Shown: positions 43,139 to 55,210, counted from the first letter of the stretch. The stretch: 64,000 bases of DNA from Hesseltinella vesiculosa (GCA_002104935.1 MCGT01000006.1:62001-126000); one strand, 5' to 3'. The notes: generated from the letters alone by a model not told the origin. A program made the numbers and translations.

Positions 43139-45385
43139 CGCAAAAAAGCAAGTAAAAAGCACGATAGCAGTAAAACGAAAAAAAAAAAACAGTAGCAAAG
43201 TAGGGTAACCCTAAAGAAAAAGAAAAGAAAACAGTCGAGGCTCAAGGAAGCAAGTAAACAAAAAAAACTTTTTCGCCAGCGACCAATCAATTCACAGCGG
43301 TGGCTTGTGCGCTTTGACCGGCTTTTTCTCCTCAGCGTTTCTTTGACATTTGCTAGAGTTAAAGACACGTTTCCTCAAGAAATGAAAAAGGTGTCAAGAA
43401 ATGCAACGCGCAAGGTGTTGTGGAGATGGAATGAATTCAGGCACAGAGATTGTGCATCGTAACACTGGCCGAGTTTCACCAAATGCAGGCGATCGAAAAT
43501 AATCCTAATACACCACTCATTTCGGGAAAAATCAATCCTGATCTGCACTGGTATTCTCTCTGCTTAGTACGATATACACTGTGCGCAAAGTGTCAATAGT
43601 GAGGTCTATTTCTTGCGAGTCAGGGAGACATTTGAAAAAGGGTTTGCCTGCATTTACAAACACCGGAGAGAGCGGCGCCACCACCAAAGAAAAAAAAGCG
43701 ACAGCTTGTCAAGCCAAGTTGATGAGAGCGACATTGAAGCAGGCACGACATGGAAAGAGAAAATCAAACACATTGGAGTAGTTTGTAAATGGTGAGTGGA
43801 TGGATTTTTGCTTTTTCATATCGAGTGTAGCATTTTTTTTTACCAATGGCGTTGCGGGCAGTGACCAGGAATCGAGGTCAGTGTGCGGCGCTCGAATTGA
43901 CTGTTCATTTTTTTTTTCCAAAATGACAAAAAAAACAAAAACACTGCATAGCGTTTTTGGGTGATTGGATTGAAGCGAGGTTTTGAGCAAGTACGCGGAT
44001 GAATGTATGATGGCGGTGCTGAAAAAATCAGGTCGCTTGGCGAAGGTCACCCAGCCAACTTTTATTCAGTTTCGTTTTGACACTTCCGATTCCCCCGCTA
44101 AAAAACATGAAAAATCGGCCGTTTTCGAAAGGGAACCCCCTGGCCACCTGAGCAAAAATCACAGTGAAAAATTGCTCTAAATAAATTCTCCCCAAATTTT
44201 GCACGCCAGTACAAAATGGTGACCTGATTACATTGTTCTCTCAGACAGCGGAGGGAAGAAGGAGTAGGCAGACAAACATGCACTAAAAATGATTTCGCAC
44301 GCCTCGCGCACTTGAAAATGAAACAGAAGCTTGCATCTCAAAGAAAAATAGGCTATGCGACTGAAATGCACACTTGCATGATAGCTGCAAATTTCGACAT
44401 ACCGTTAACGGATATCTCCCAGGCAGTGCCAGCCCAAATGAAGTGGACACCAGCCTTACCTGAAGCCTGTTGAAGGACCAGTGATACCGCAGGCAAATAA
44501 GACATGTTCGACTCAGTATTGATCATCCTGACAGGAGCCAAGTGCATGATCTGCTTTCCTGCCTCCCGACACTCTTGGTCATTCATTCTTTACATTTGGA
44601 AGGCTCACCGCATCCCATTTGTGTGACACAGTGACATTAAAGGACAGCAGCCGAGACAATCCCAATGGCTGGATAAATCCACCTGTCGTCATCTTCAGTC
44701 CCAGAAAATACCAAGCTGACGGCGATCCGCCGCTCTACTCAAGCAAATGGCTCCCCTTTCCCCCCTTTTTTATTGCATAGCCTGCAATTGTACCTTATTC
44801 TCCATGGGATTCCTCTCCCCTTTTTTATGCATAAAACAAATAGTTTCTTAGTCACATCAGCTACAATGAAAATTGAAGGGCCTTTGGGCATGGTGATTTG
44901 AATAAAGAATGGCTTGTTTGCCGTTTACCCAAGTCATGGGAAAAGCAAACGTAAAAGCGGGGCGTAGGATTGACTGAGGCTGAGTGCCTGGTTGCCATGG
45001 CACCTGCCTTTTTTTTTTTTTTCTTTACATCTCAGAGGGGGAAGGGCGTTTCTGAGAATAGGGACGATGTGTCATGATCCAAGCAGGTTCAGGTGATCGA
45101 AAAATTAGACTTGTTCAAATGAAAGTGGGCTTGTCGTTTGCTTGATGCTTAGATTCATGTGAACAGGCCAAGTTTGATTTAGTTGATCTGAAGATCACCA
45201 TCTAAAAATACTTGTCCAACAGTGGAACCCCATTTTTAATTTTTTTTTTTCTTATTCAAACGCTGTGCAACACACTTTTGCAAAATTAGGCTTTTTTTAT
45301 TTTCATGTTTGGATTGGCTATTAGTACAGGAGAGGAGGGGCAAAAAAAAAAGTTGACAGTTGCAGGATGAATGGGGCAATAGCTT
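43139..45385. other. Intergenic, about 2.2 kb, weak exon-like signals only
   Basis: At 43567-43790 (plus) an AG acceptor and a GTGAGT donor bound a stretch open in two frames, one reading VRETFEKGFACIYKHRRERR. No partner exons fit. A minus-strand 77-codon stretch at 44353-44586 has no motif. The remainder is AT-rich. Confidence 0.4.
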
Positions 45386-45835
45386 TTAAACGGCAGTCTT
45401 GGGGGAGGCGTATTGAGGAGGGCTTTGAGGTGGAGGAGGAGGGTTGTATTGGTAAGGCTGGGCGGTGGAGTATTGCTGAGAAGTGGCATATTGGCCTTGT
45501 TGGGGTTGTTGTTGGTCATAAGCACTGTATTGGTAGTTGGAGGGAGGAGGAGGAGGGGGGTAGGTTTGGCCTTGCACAGGAGGGGCATAGTTGGCGGCGG
45601 CATTGACTTGCGCTTGGGTGTTGAGGGCTCTCAGACGGGCCAATCTTCTTCTGCGGTAGAATGTGTAGAATGAGCAAGGCAAGATGACCAAAACGAAGAC
45701 AAGGGCAAAGATGATTGCACCGCCGTAATCGTGACAGGTACAGAAGTAAACGCCATCAGGGCTACAAGAGACAAAAGCAGTGGAGATCACAGGTCTTGTA
45801 AGTAATTCGCAGTCACCAACGGTACCGTAACCCAT
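45386..45835 (-). CDS. Small single-pass membrane protein with Pro/Tyr/Gln-rich tail
   Basis: Intronless, 149 residues. A short Cys-containing N-terminus (GDCELLTRP, SCSPDGVYFCTCHDYGG) is followed by one hydrophobic helix (GAIIFALVFVLVILPCSFYT, about 39-59), a basic stop-transfer block (RRRRLARLR), and a tail rich in Pro, Tyr and Gln (PPPPPPSNYQYSAYDQQQ, YNPPPPPQSPPQYASP). The layout recalls small adaptor proteins such as WBP1/VOPP1 in animals or Rcr1 in yeast, but no defining motif was seen. The Cys residues suggest a luminal or outside N-terminus. Function unknown. Confidence 0.6.
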   Translation of the reverse strand: MGYGTVGDCELLTRPVISTAFVSCSPDGVYFCTCHDYGGAIIFALVFVLVILPCSFYTFYRRRRLARLRALNTQAQVNAAANYAPPVQGQTYPPPPPPSNYQYSAYDQQQPQQGQYATSQQYSTAQPYQYNPPPPPQSPPQYASPKTAV

Positions 45836-46675
45836 TGTTTCTTTGATCGAGAGGTAAAGAAGAAGAGAAGAAAATAAAAATTCCTGGACTCCTTTTTATT
45901 TGATGCGTCTGATCCAGTTGCACAGGCGGTCCATAAATGGGAACCAGATGTAAACTTTGTGGCTGTGGCTCTATTTTTTTTTTTTTTTTTTTTTCGAATG
46001 CGCCTCACTATGTCCTTTTCTTTGATCTTCTTTGTGTGCTCCTACCCACAGCCCCAAAAATAATGAACAGATCAAGCATTGCCACATTTTTGCTTTGCCA
46101 TTGAGGTTAATTATGGCGATAAAGGGAGGGTTTTGGATTCAGGTTGCTCAAAAAATGGCTGGACGGAGATGGTAGAAGTTGTCCGCCCCCCTCTGCTTCG
46201 GTGATTTTCAATGCTATCAATGGTTACAATGGGTCGTCGGTCTCAACACGTGTAAAAGTCCTGTTTGAGGAAAACCCATTGTCATAAAAAAAAAGGCAAT
46301 TGCCACAATGGATCACACAATTGGGCACAGGTTCTTTTTTTGTTGGTGGATCCTGTGGCAAAGGGCAACGGGATTTTTCAAGCTCAAACAAGTTTGTTTA
46401 GCCACATCTGGATGTTCACGAGATGCGCACGAAAGCCTCTGATGAAAAAAAAAAGAAGGGTATGTATAATCAGGTCTCGATATGATACGAAATATGTTCT
46501 GTAGCCCTCGAAAAATAATTTGGATGGGCGCAAGTAGACCGACTTACCGCTCAATTCTTAAGCAAAAAAAAAAAAATAAGACACGCGGCACAGGCTTGCT
46601 TGGTTCTCATTTTCCCCATTTTTGCTCTCAATTGCTTCTCGTGTTTTTTACTTTTTTTTTGCTGTTGTCGCAGGA
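45836..46675. other. Intergenic
   Basis: 840 bp with T/A runs. Near the end, a T-rich tract and CAG right before the MRE11 ATG could be a 5' UTR intron acceptor (46655-46673). No gene seen. Confidence 0.5.
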
Positions 46676-48799
46676 ATGATGGACGATCAAGATACAGAAA
46701 ACACATTCAAGATCTTGCTAGCGACCGATAATCACCTAGGTTACTTGGAAGACGATCCCATTCGCGGGCAAGATTCGTTCAACACATTTGAAGAGATCCT
46801 GAAACTAGCGAAACAACACAATGTGGATTTTATTCTCTTGGGAGGCGATCTGTTCCATCACAATAGACCATCACGACCTTGCTTGTACCAGACAATGCGC
46901 TTGTTACGACGCTACTGCATGGGCGACCGGCCTAGCCAGGTGTGGATTGCCAGCGACCAGTCCGAACACTTCCAAGACGAGTTTGCCACCGCCAACTACT
47001 TGGATCCAAACATCAACGTGAGCTTTCCAGTGTTTTCAATCCATGGCAACCATGATGATCCTAATGGCCCGGGCAATCTGTGCAGTTTGCATCTGCTGTC
47101 CATGGCCGGCCTGGTCAACTATTTCGGCAAACACTCCAACGTCCAGAACCTGGCGGTGCAGCCGATCCTGATGCAAAAGGGCGACTCCAAACTTTGTCTT
47201 TATGGTCTGGGCAATGTGCGAGATGAGCGGCTCCACCGAGCTTGGCGCGACGGCCATGTCAAGTTCCTTCGGCCTCGCAACGAGGAATGGCGCGATAATC
47301 ACTGCTTCAACATGCTGGTGCTTCACCAGAACCGCGTGCGCCACGGCCCGACCAACTACATCCCTGAGCAGTTCCTCGAGCCGTTTTTGGACTTGGTGTT
47401 CTGGGGCCACGAACATGACTGCCGCATCGAGCCCGAGGCCACGGTGGCGGTCTCGTTGGACGACGAAGGCCCATTTGTGACGCAGCCGGGCTCCTCCGTG
47501 GCCACCAGCCTGACCGAAGGTGAATCGCAACCGAAGCACGTCGGCCTCTTGAAGATCAAGGGCGATCGCTACAACCTGGAAAAGCTACCGTTGCGCACTG
47601 TCCGTCCGTTTGTGTTCTCCAGCGTTAGCCTCAGCCAGACCGACGTACCTGTGGGTGACAGCAAGGCTTGCCAGCGCTACCTGACCACTGTGATCGAAAA
47701 TCTGATCGACCAGGCCAAAGAAGAATGGCAGGAACAGCAAGACCAGGCGTCCCAGGGCGACATCGTCGCCACACAATTGGCCCACGCCACAATGCCGTTG
47801 CCGCTGATCCGTGTGCGTGTCGACTACACCGGTGGCTATGAGATCTTCAATCCGCAACAATTTGGCCAGCCGTTTGCCAAGCGTGTGGCCAATGCCAAGG
47901 ACATTCTGAAATTTCAACGCACACGCTCATCCACCCGCACTGCCTCAACAGCCCCTCGGTCGGCCATCGACATCTTGGACGATAGCACAACATCGGTGCC
48001 TGAACGACTGGACCAGATCAAGGTGGAAGACTTGGTGCACGAGTTTTTGGAAAACAACCTGGCCATGCTGGCCGAGAACGAGCTGGAGGATGCCGTGAAG
48101 AACTTTGTGGACAAGGACGACAAGGACGCTATCCGGCGATTTATCCGCAGTACCCTCACACACACCCAAGCCGCCATCCAGGTCACCGAGGACATTGATG
48201 CTCTAACCGACGAGTTTGTCAAACGCAAGGCCGCCGCCTCCAAGATGACCCGACTCGAGGATTTTGCCCGCCGTCATGCCGGTGTCTTCACCCGCCGGGA
48301 ACCCAGTGCTCCTGCCGAAGAAGACGATGATATGGCTATGCAATCGCCTTCACCCGCTCCGCCCACCCGGCGTCGACGTCGACCTGCAGAGGCCGCAGCT
48401 TCCTCCACCACACCCTCGCGAAATCGCAGCACCACCTCCACCGCCACGAATGCCCGTCACCAAGCCCAAACAACGCCTTTAGGAGAAGACCAAGAGGATG
48501 GCGAGGAAGTGCTCACCACCACCACCAAGCGCCGTCGAGTTTTACCCACCAACACAAGACCAAGCCGACGCAACGTGCCCTCGGACCAAGCCACGTTACA
48601 CCAGACCATAGCAAGAAGCACTCCAAGGAACCGCTCCGAAGTGACATCCGATCGTCAGCAGGTCTCGAGGCATGATCAACAAGGCACTGTGGATGATAAT
48701 GATGAGGATGAGGATGATGACCCATTGTTTGAAGATGATGCTTTTGTAACCCATACACAGCCTCGTCGGACCATGCCCTCTTCACTCTCACAGCGCTGA
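46676..48799 (+). CDS. MRE11: MRE11 double-strand break repair nuclease
   Basis: Intronless, 707 residues from ATG 46676; the in-frame hydrophobic stretch upstream is a T-rich leader, not protein. MRE11 is the Mn2+-dependent nuclease of the MRN complex that processes DNA double-strand breaks. Phosphoesterase motifs are all present: D18-N-H20 (LLATDNHLGYLEDDP), G-G-D58 (LLGGDLFHHNRPS), FSIHGNHDDPNG, VLHQNRVRHG and VFWGHEHDC. The capping domain reads ATSLTEGESQPKHVGLL and LRTVRPFVFSSVSL. The C-terminal 200 residues are disordered, with basic and acidic blocks and a final DDDPLFEDDAFV, as usual for DNA-binding tails. That it has no intron is notable in this intron-rich window. Confidence 0.95.
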   Translation: MMDDQDTENTFKILLATDNHLGYLEDDPIRGQDSFNTFEEILKLAKQHNVDFILLGGDLFHHNRPSRPCLYQTMRLLRRYCMGDRPSQVWIASDQSEHFQDEFATANYLDPNINVSFPVFSIHGNHDDPNGPGNLCSLHLLSMAGLVNYFGKHSNVQNLAVQPILMQKGDSKLCLYGLGNVRDERLHRAWRDGHVKFLRPRNEEWRDNHCFNMLVLHQNRVRHGPTNYIPEQFLEPFLDLVFWGHEHDCRIEPEATVAVSLDDEGPFVTQPGSSVATSLTEGESQPKHVGLLKIKGDRYNLEKLPLRTVRPFVFSSVSLSQTDVPVGDSKACQRYLTTVIENLIDQAKEEWQEQQDQASQGDIVATQLAHATMPLPLIRVRVDYTGGYEIFNPQQFGQPFAKRVANAKDILKFQRTRSSTRTASTAPRSAIDILDDSTTSVPERLDQIKVEDLVHEFLENNLAMLAENELEDAVKNFVDKDDKDAIRRFIRSTLTHTQAAIQVTEDIDALTDEFVKRKAAASKMTRLEDFARRHAGVFTRREPSAPAEEDDDMAMQSPSPAPPTRRRRRPAEAAASSTTPSRNRSTTSTATNARHQAQTTPLGEDQEDGEEVLTTTTKRRRVLPTNTRPSRRNVPSDQATLHQTIARSTPRNRSEVTSDRQQVSRHDQQGTVDDNDEDEDDDPLFEDDAFVTHTQPRRTMPSSLSQR

Positions 48800-49164
48800 C
48801 CCCCCACCAAATGTATTTTTTCTTCATCCCCCCCCTTCCGCAGGATAGTATGCCATGCATCCAATATTTCATACCCAACAAATAAAAATGCACTTTTTTT
48901 ATAAAAATGTGGTGCCACGCTTGTGAGCACATAGAGGTCATGTTTATTACAATTCCATAAGGGGAATTCAAGGAGAGGCAAAAAAAAAAAAGGTGATCAT
49001 AGGAGAGTGTGGTTGACTATACAGCTAATGAGATGAAAGGGATATGTATAAAAAAATGCAAATTAACAAAAATATTAAGAGCCAAAGGAGGTGGAACAAG
49101 GGATAAAAAAAATTATGTACACATCAGGCCAGCCAACGGAATTTCAAAGGAGTTAAAAAAAGGT
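48800..49164. other. Convergent 3' region
   Basis: Between MRE11 and the next minus-strand gene. AATAAAAA at about 48880-48888 may be the MRE11 polyadenylation signal. No gene seen. Confidence 0.5.
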
Positions 49165-50067
49165 TCAGTGTTGAAACAAGCGTTTGAAAACGCTTTTTGG
49201 TTTGATGGAACGTTTGAGAGGCTGGGCGACTTGTTTCATCTTGTGCCAGACATTCCATCGTTTGGAAGGCGTCGTTTGTGTAGTGGGCGAGGGTGCTTCT
49301 TGTTGTGTGACGTGAGGGGCGGAGGTAGAAGATGGCGTGATGGGCGTTGATGTGTGTAATGGCGAAGGAGGCAACGAGGTGACGGGCATGGTCACGGCTG
49401 GAGGTTGGATAGAAGACAATGGCATGATGGAGCTGATGCGAGACGGCAGTGATGAGTCGAGGATGGGGTTGTCATTGATAGCATGGTAGGCTGGAGAAGG
49501 AGGGCCAAGGATTTGGGCTTCGTCGTCCCAGAGGTCTTGGTCAAAGGTGCCCACATGCAGGCTTTCGGTGAGAATAACATCGGGCCAGGACAGATACAGG
49601 TCTTTGTTGTAATTGCTGGATGACGGGCGCACGGTATCCTCCGCAAGGATCTTCTCTTCTACTAAATCAAACGCACCTCGAAGTGCGTTGCGTAGCTGAT
49701 CCTTGGGCGACGGTTGGTCGGGCACAATGGGCAATTCAGGTGCAGGTGATGGAGTGCGGCCTTTGGTAAGGACGACAACAACGGCTTGGTCTTCATGTTT
49801 ATCTTCGACAGCAAAGATAGATGCCTGCTTCCAGTCTTTTCCATAAGTAGGAGGAGTAACTGGCTCATCCTTGACAGGTTCCAAATGGCGGATGTCAGTC
49901 ATCGAGGCCAAGGGTGCAAAAGACTTTTCCAACACGGTGCTATAAAAGTCGTGAACACTCCAGTCCACAGCATCGGGTAATTTGGTACATGGCAGTGCTG
50001 ATAATTTTGGTTCATTGGAATCACAGGGAAATTCAATATCACTGGATAAAAAATCAATGGTATTCAT
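49165..50067 (-). CDS. Unknown, mostly disordered 300-residue protein
   Basis: Single exon of 300 codons from the ATG at 50067 (MNTIDFLSSDIEFPCDSNEP). The sequence is acidic with a short ordered-looking middle (LRNALRGAFDLVEEKILAED, DLYLSWPDVILTESLHVGTF). The Pro/Ser/Thr-rich part is near residues 205-265. The C-terminus is strongly basic with aromatics (KRWNVWHKMKQVAQPLKRSI, KPKSVFKRLFQH), which may form an amphipathic helix. No known domain recognised. A (AGA/AAG) tract just upstream (about 50096-50180) is the likely promoter. Coding status is supported by its length and the absence of in-frame stops. Confidence 0.55.
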   Translation of the reverse strand: MNTIDFLSSDIEFPCDSNEPKLSALPCTKLPDAVDWSVHDFYSTVLEKSFAPLASMTDIRHLEPVKDEPVTPPTYGKDWKQASIFAVEDKHEDQAVVVVLTKGRTPSPAPELPIVPDQPSPKDQLRNALRGAFDLVEEKILAEDTVRPSSSNYNKDLYLSWPDVILTESLHVGTFDQDLWDDEAQILGPPSPAYHAINDNPILDSSLPSRISSIMPLSSIQPPAVTMPVTSLPPSPLHTSTPITPSSTSAPHVTQQEAPSPTTQTTPSKRWNVWHKMKQVAQPLKRSIKPKSVFKRLFQH

Positions 50068-51307
50068 GGTGTCAGGGTATCTTTTTGGAGCGGATGAAAA
50101 AAAAAAAAAGACAGAAGAAGAAGAAGAGGTGAAAGACCACAAAGAAAATATTAAGGAGGTTAAGAAAAAAAAGAAAAAAAGGGATGCATGCAATTCAATG
50201 GGGGCTTTCTTTTTGAATTATCGTTTTAGTTTATATAGCAAGGAAACGTAGCACGAAAAAAAAAATATGCCTTTGTAGGATCGGCATCACCTAACATGGA
50301 TTCCGAAGTTTGGTTTGCTTTTTTGACAAGGTCTCATGTGTTTTAAGCGTTGTGTGCCTCATTGCGTCACACAAACTCTAGAGGGGGTGTTGGCCATGCG
50401 TGTGTTTTAGTTAAAAAAAGTGCCTCCCTTTTTTCTTCTTCGTTTTTTCATTAGCAATCTTAGCCGTAGGCATGTTTCAGCTTTGTTTGTTTACTCTAAG
50501 AGAGTGCCATTTCTTTCTCTTTCAAGAAGAAAACCATGGCTGAGAGAGTAGAGAGAATGGATGGCCTGCCGAGCCGAGCAAAGTTGTACAAGAAGGTTGG
50601 TCGGGCGGTTGGGGGAAGGTTTCCGAGACAACAGATATGAAAAAGGTAGGACAATGTGGCAAAAAAAAAACTCTCTTCATCGGCCTACCTCCGAACCATC
50701 CCCTCTTTGCAACCACTTCTTTGGTCGTTTGTCAGCGCTGTTCTGCGCATTGATATTTTTTGAAATTGGAATTCGTCGTAAAAAATTCTTTTCATTTTGT
50801 GACTTGTTTTCAAAAAAAAAGAGGTTTCCAGGGTACCACCAAGTCATCCGGTCAAAAGAGCATGCTTCATTTTTGCATGGTGACCTTTTGCCCGTTCTCT
50901 TTAGAATCCTGGGCCACTAAGGAAAACAATAGAGTTCTTTGTTCTCCCGTTTAGCAAACAACTCTAAAACTACCCATGCCAAAATTAGAAAGATGAGATG
51001 GGCGCAAAATGGGTGTACCATCGGCATTTCCCATTTCAAACCGTTTGCTTCTTGGTTTGTTACACCATGGCAACGGCAATACCTAACCAGGCAAAGATGC
51101 TCTTTCGCCAAGGTTTTATTATTATTTTTAAAAGATCGTCATGATAATGGATGTATACAAAAAAAAAGGGGGGTAAAGAGGGATAACATAAGAAAAAAGA
51201 AAAGCAAGGGAACTGGGTGTCTTTTTTAGGAAATGTTCTTGACAAAAATGACTCGACGCGAAAGGGGTCATCAAAACATTCCTCCCAAAAAAGGCGACAG
51301 CGCTTAC
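50068..51307. other. Intergenic, about 1.2 kb
   Basis: No supported gene. Short open stretches on both strands (for example 50522-50716 minus) lack motifs and splice context. Confidence 0.5.
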
Positions 51308-51832
51308 TCAAGCAGTGCTTTCATGAAAATGCCTGGTTAAAAAGATGGTCAATGGGTAACCAGCAAATAAAAAGACAATGACGGCAATGACAGCCAGAAT
51401 GGTCATGATGTTGCAAGCGCCTCGTTTCGATGGTAACAGTGTGCCTTTGTGTAGGCGTAAGGCTGAAGGGGACAGCGGTAAGACATCTTGATGCAGTTCA
51501 GGTGTGAAAAGGTGCTGGTGTGTGGATGAACGGCTGATGCGGGAAGGTGTAGACAGGTGTGAAAACAGAGAGTCTTGTTGTGGGAAGCCTTTTTCCTCAT
51601 CGCCGACAAAATGCTGAAGGGCCCGTGTCCTTGGGGACCGAGGAAGAGCCTTGGCTGGGTAAGCAACAGCTGTATCGGTGGATTTCCGGTCCGATTCCGT
51701 TGCACCTCGTGCCTCACCTTCATGAATGTACGACTGAATGGCATCGCGCATTTCTTTCATTTCTTGCTTTTTTTTATGGGTATCGCTATGAAATAAAAAA
51801 TGGCTCTCGTCTTTTATATTTCTTTTCCCCAT
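51308..51832 (-). CDS. Tail-anchored membrane protein, resembles the anchor of KRE6/SKN1 proteins
   Basis: 174 residues from ATG 51832 (an alternative start is 51758). A polar N-terminal region of about 135 residues (SPRTRALQHFVGDEEKGFPQ, STPSRISRSSTHQHLF) is followed by SKRGACNIMTILAVIAVIVF and LFAGYPLTIFLTRHF, and the protein stops seven residues later. The SKRG...GYP pattern around a single helix resembles the N-terminal cytoplasmic anchor of KRE6/SKN1 beta-glucan synthesis proteins. There, a GH16 domain follows. Here none is found in the 250 bp downstream, although a GTAAGC donor-like site overlaps the stop. It may be a truncated relative or an unrelated tail-anchored protein. Confidence 0.5.
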   Translation of the reverse strand: MGKRNIKDESHFLFHSDTHKKKQEMKEMRDAIQSYIHEGEARGATESDRKSTDTAVAYPAKALPRSPRTRALQHFVGDEEKGFPQQDSLFSHLSTPSRISRSSTHQHLFTPELHQDVLPLSPSALRLHKGTLLPSKRGACNIMTILAVIAVIVFLFAGYPLTIFLTRHFHESTA

Positions 51833-52087
51833 CGAGGAAGGGATGGAAGGGATCAGAAAGAACGTTTTCTTAGTCTGTGCTGGACTGGCATGTTTCCCTG
51901 GTTTCCCCTTTTCTCTTGTCCCTTGTGGGGTCTTCTTTTTCTTCATGATCTCTTTTTTTTTTTTTTTTTGCCAGCCTCGATAGATAATACAAAGTCCGCC
52001 TCAAGCCCACCATCCCATTTTTTTTGATTGCCAGCCTTTTTTTTTCTTATTTTATTTTATTTTTGTCACGCACATCGATCAAAAGGG

Positions 52088-54995
52088 ATGCCATCGGATC
52101 AAAAGCGAATCAAGCTATCTTTGGAACCCTCCATTAATAAGCATGTCATGGACATTACTGACACTGGCCATGAAATCTTGAAAGCGTAGGTTTTAGTATT
52201 CCAATTTCCTTTTCTTTGTTTCTTCACGTCCTTTACTTTAATGACAGAGACCTGACGCTCGATGAACAACTTATGCGTAATGTCGACCGTATTTGGTTTG
52301 AACGAGGCGACTGGAAACAGATTACCGAACAGGGCCTTCAACAAGCCATTGCCAAACAAACATCGACCAAAGATGCCCCATCACAGCCTGACCTTCAGCA
52401 GCCGATCGACACTGTCTCTACCACCGATGAGCCATCAGTCCCAGCGGTTGATCTTGCCAAACTACGTGAATCTGTCATCTCCAAACTCTAGTAAGCCTTG
52501 ACATGTCCCATCATCACATCAAGCAAACGCCTCTTTATCTCCTAGCTTTGCAAAGTGTGAAATTGACGTGGCTCTGGACGTCATCAATATTTTGGCTGCA
52601 GACAACCGCACATCCACTTCATCCAACACCGGAAGCGGCTTGATCAATAGCATTATCACAGGTGCTGGCCAGGTCCATGGCATGAACGGCGATACTTCCA
52701 GCGCTGGTCCCAACAACAACAATCTTGTCCTGCCTCCAGGCACATTGCACGCCACCTATGTCGCCAAACCTCGACCGACCGAAAAAGCCCATTTTGAACA
52801 AACGCAGCTCACCCTTGGTTTGAAGCGCAAAGTATGCCCGCTTAAAGCACCCTTTTTGCATCTCATCAACGCCCTTTGCTTTTGTTCTAGCAACAAGAGG
52901 CTGCTGCCAATTATCTAAAGAAGGCTGCGTCCAACCTGCAAAGCCTGGTAGATGAAGAGCAAGCATTTTGGGAGAAAGCCATCCTTGTCCGACGCAACCA
53001 CTGGCTCATGCAAGCTTCTACCAACGCCAGCACAGGCGAGTCTGGCTTCTTGGTCCGCTATGGCTTCACGGATGGTAAAAACAGCTGCTCGCTAAAAAAA
53101 AGTCACCTCATTCCAATTTTATTTTCATTCAAAAGTTGGCTCCGATTTTGCCGAGGTTTCCTATGGAGAAATGTTACGCTCGGAGCGCGGTGAAAAAGAA
53201 CCTGTGCAGCTGACGCTACCTCACAATATACCAAAATCCGTCCGCGTCACCGTGCAAACGCAGCACTTGGATGGCCCGCCATTGCCTTCCGAAAATCAAG
53301 GACAAAGTACGCAGAAAGAGAGAGAAAGATGGGCCGGGCCATTGACATTGTTCGTTTCTAGGCCTTTTTTCAGTATATGGCGAACAAGAAGATGACATCC
53401 AGCAACGCCTGCTTGATGCCCAGTCCTCCGTTTACGATTCAGAAATCTTCTCTCGTGTATGAAGGAACAAGCCGATACTGCTCATTCGACAGATGCACTC
53501 ATATGTTCTATTTATTACCATTGATTAGGTGTTGGCTGAAGCTCAGGGCGTGACCAACAATATCCAATTCGAAGGCGACGCCATCACGATCTCGCTGGGC
53601 GGGCAAGTAGATGTCAAGATTCAACGGGTCCCTCACCCATCCTCCGCACACAACAACATCGGCAACGGCATCGAGGACGACTCCATGGATGTCGACGCCC
53701 TACCAAAACCCGACACGTTGATGCTCCAAGGCAAGGCTATCGAGCTTGCCTTACGACTGTTGATGACCCAACGGCATCGTTTTAATTTGTGGAAGTCACG
53801 CGCACGCCTGATGACCAACCGGCGCGAGACCCAGCAGTTCCTTACCAACATTGGCGAGGCTTCCGCGTCTCTGTCGGTAGCTGGCACACCCAGCAACACG
53901 TCCACTGTCTCGACAACAGCCGTGAACGCTACCGCCACTTCGTCCACCTCCACCCAGTCTACAGCCACCCCTGCTGGTGCGGCAGCCAGCGCCAATACCC
54001 CGATCTTGAATCAACGTGCTCTCGCTACTTCGGTCGCCAGCACTGCCTTTACACGCCAGCTCTCCTCCAGCGCGTCATTTTCTCAACCCAAACCTATCCC
54101 CTCCGATGTCCCTTTATTGGAGCCCGTGCTTTCCATGACCAAGTATGGCTTGCTTGTCGACCGGGTCCGTCAGGTCGTCCATAATGTCATTGATCCTCTC
54201 ACAGCCGAAGCCGGCCTGGACATCCACGTTCACTTTAGACCTCAGCACCATTTCCAACCCGCCCTCCATCAGGACACCCAGCAGCCTGGCCATCGGAGCC
54301 GCTATGCTCAGGTCTATCCCAGTTATGGCAACATGGTCACAAGTCTTGGTATCAACGTTTTAAAAGGGTAAAGAAAGCGGAAAAAAAATGCTGCTGGTAG
54401 GCATCCTGACAGATATTTATGTTCTCCATTGACAGCCCTTCGCTACGGTTCGCTTTGAATCAGAGTGGTGTGATCATGGCCTCTGTCCCTGGCAAAACTG
54501 TGGCCCTGAACACGATTTCTGACTTTGAAACGTTCTTGTTGCGCGAAATCAAGTTGATTTGTCTCCAGATTGTGTGCCAAGTGGGCAATGATGTAATCGA
54601 ACGGCTGGATGAATTCAAGGCTTCCAAGGCTCATGAACAACGAAGCTTCCTCTGGAAAGTGGATCCTGTAGAGGAGGTTCTCTTTGGCACCATCAGGACC
54701 CATAACGCATGGAAAAACATGTAATTCCTTTTTTGTCACTCTACCCCTGAGAAAAATAACTTTGACCATTTTTTTTTCTTCCTTTTCACGCAGCCAAGTC
54801 CAAATGGTCCCAACCACCCTTCAAGATAACACGTCTGCCTTTTTGCTGCAGATCAAACAAGCTGATACCACTCCTCATTACATGATTCTTTCCCAATGGG
54901 CAAATCCCATGGTACAAGGTTCAATTGATGGAGTGCATTTTAAGGATAGAGTTGCCTTATTGATCCAGCAAGCCATTGACCAAGCCTCATCTTGA
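52088..54995 (+). CDS. MED17: Mediator subunit 17 (Srb4)
   Basis: Nine exons, 52088-52185, 52248-52490, 52546-52831, 52891-53074, 53136-53306, 53362-53456, 53529-54367, 54436-54720 and 54794-54995, give exactly 800 residues. MED17 is the scaffold of the Mediator head that links activators to RNA polymerase II. Features of the family: a short N-terminus (IKLSLEPSINKHVMDITDTG, LMRNVDRIWFERGDW), a helical centre (YLKKAASNLQSLVDEEQAFW, ILVRRNHWLM), the LRLLMTQRHRFNLWKSRARL segment and a C-terminal domain (PSLRFALNQSGVIMASVPGK, FETFLLREIKLICLQIV). A Ser/Thr/Ala-rich linker lies near 480-540. The call rests on this order rather than on a catalytic motif. Confidence 0.8.
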
Positions 54996-55210
54996 GAATC
55001 AAAAAATAAATGCAGATGCACCAACTCTCAGAACAAACAAAAACAAAAAAAAAAAAAAAAAAGGCAATTTCAAGCCCTGTTGCCATGGCAACCAAAGTAA
55101 AATCGGGCAAAAATCCACCGAGACGGTAGCACAAGGTCGTGCAATACAAAAAAGGAACCACAACCACGGTCCAGTGAAGCAAGGGTTTTATTTTCTTTTC
55201 TGGATTAAAC

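Noticed and set aside
44353..44586. Minus-strand 77-codon open stretch
   Set aside because: No homologous motif, promoter or splice evidence.
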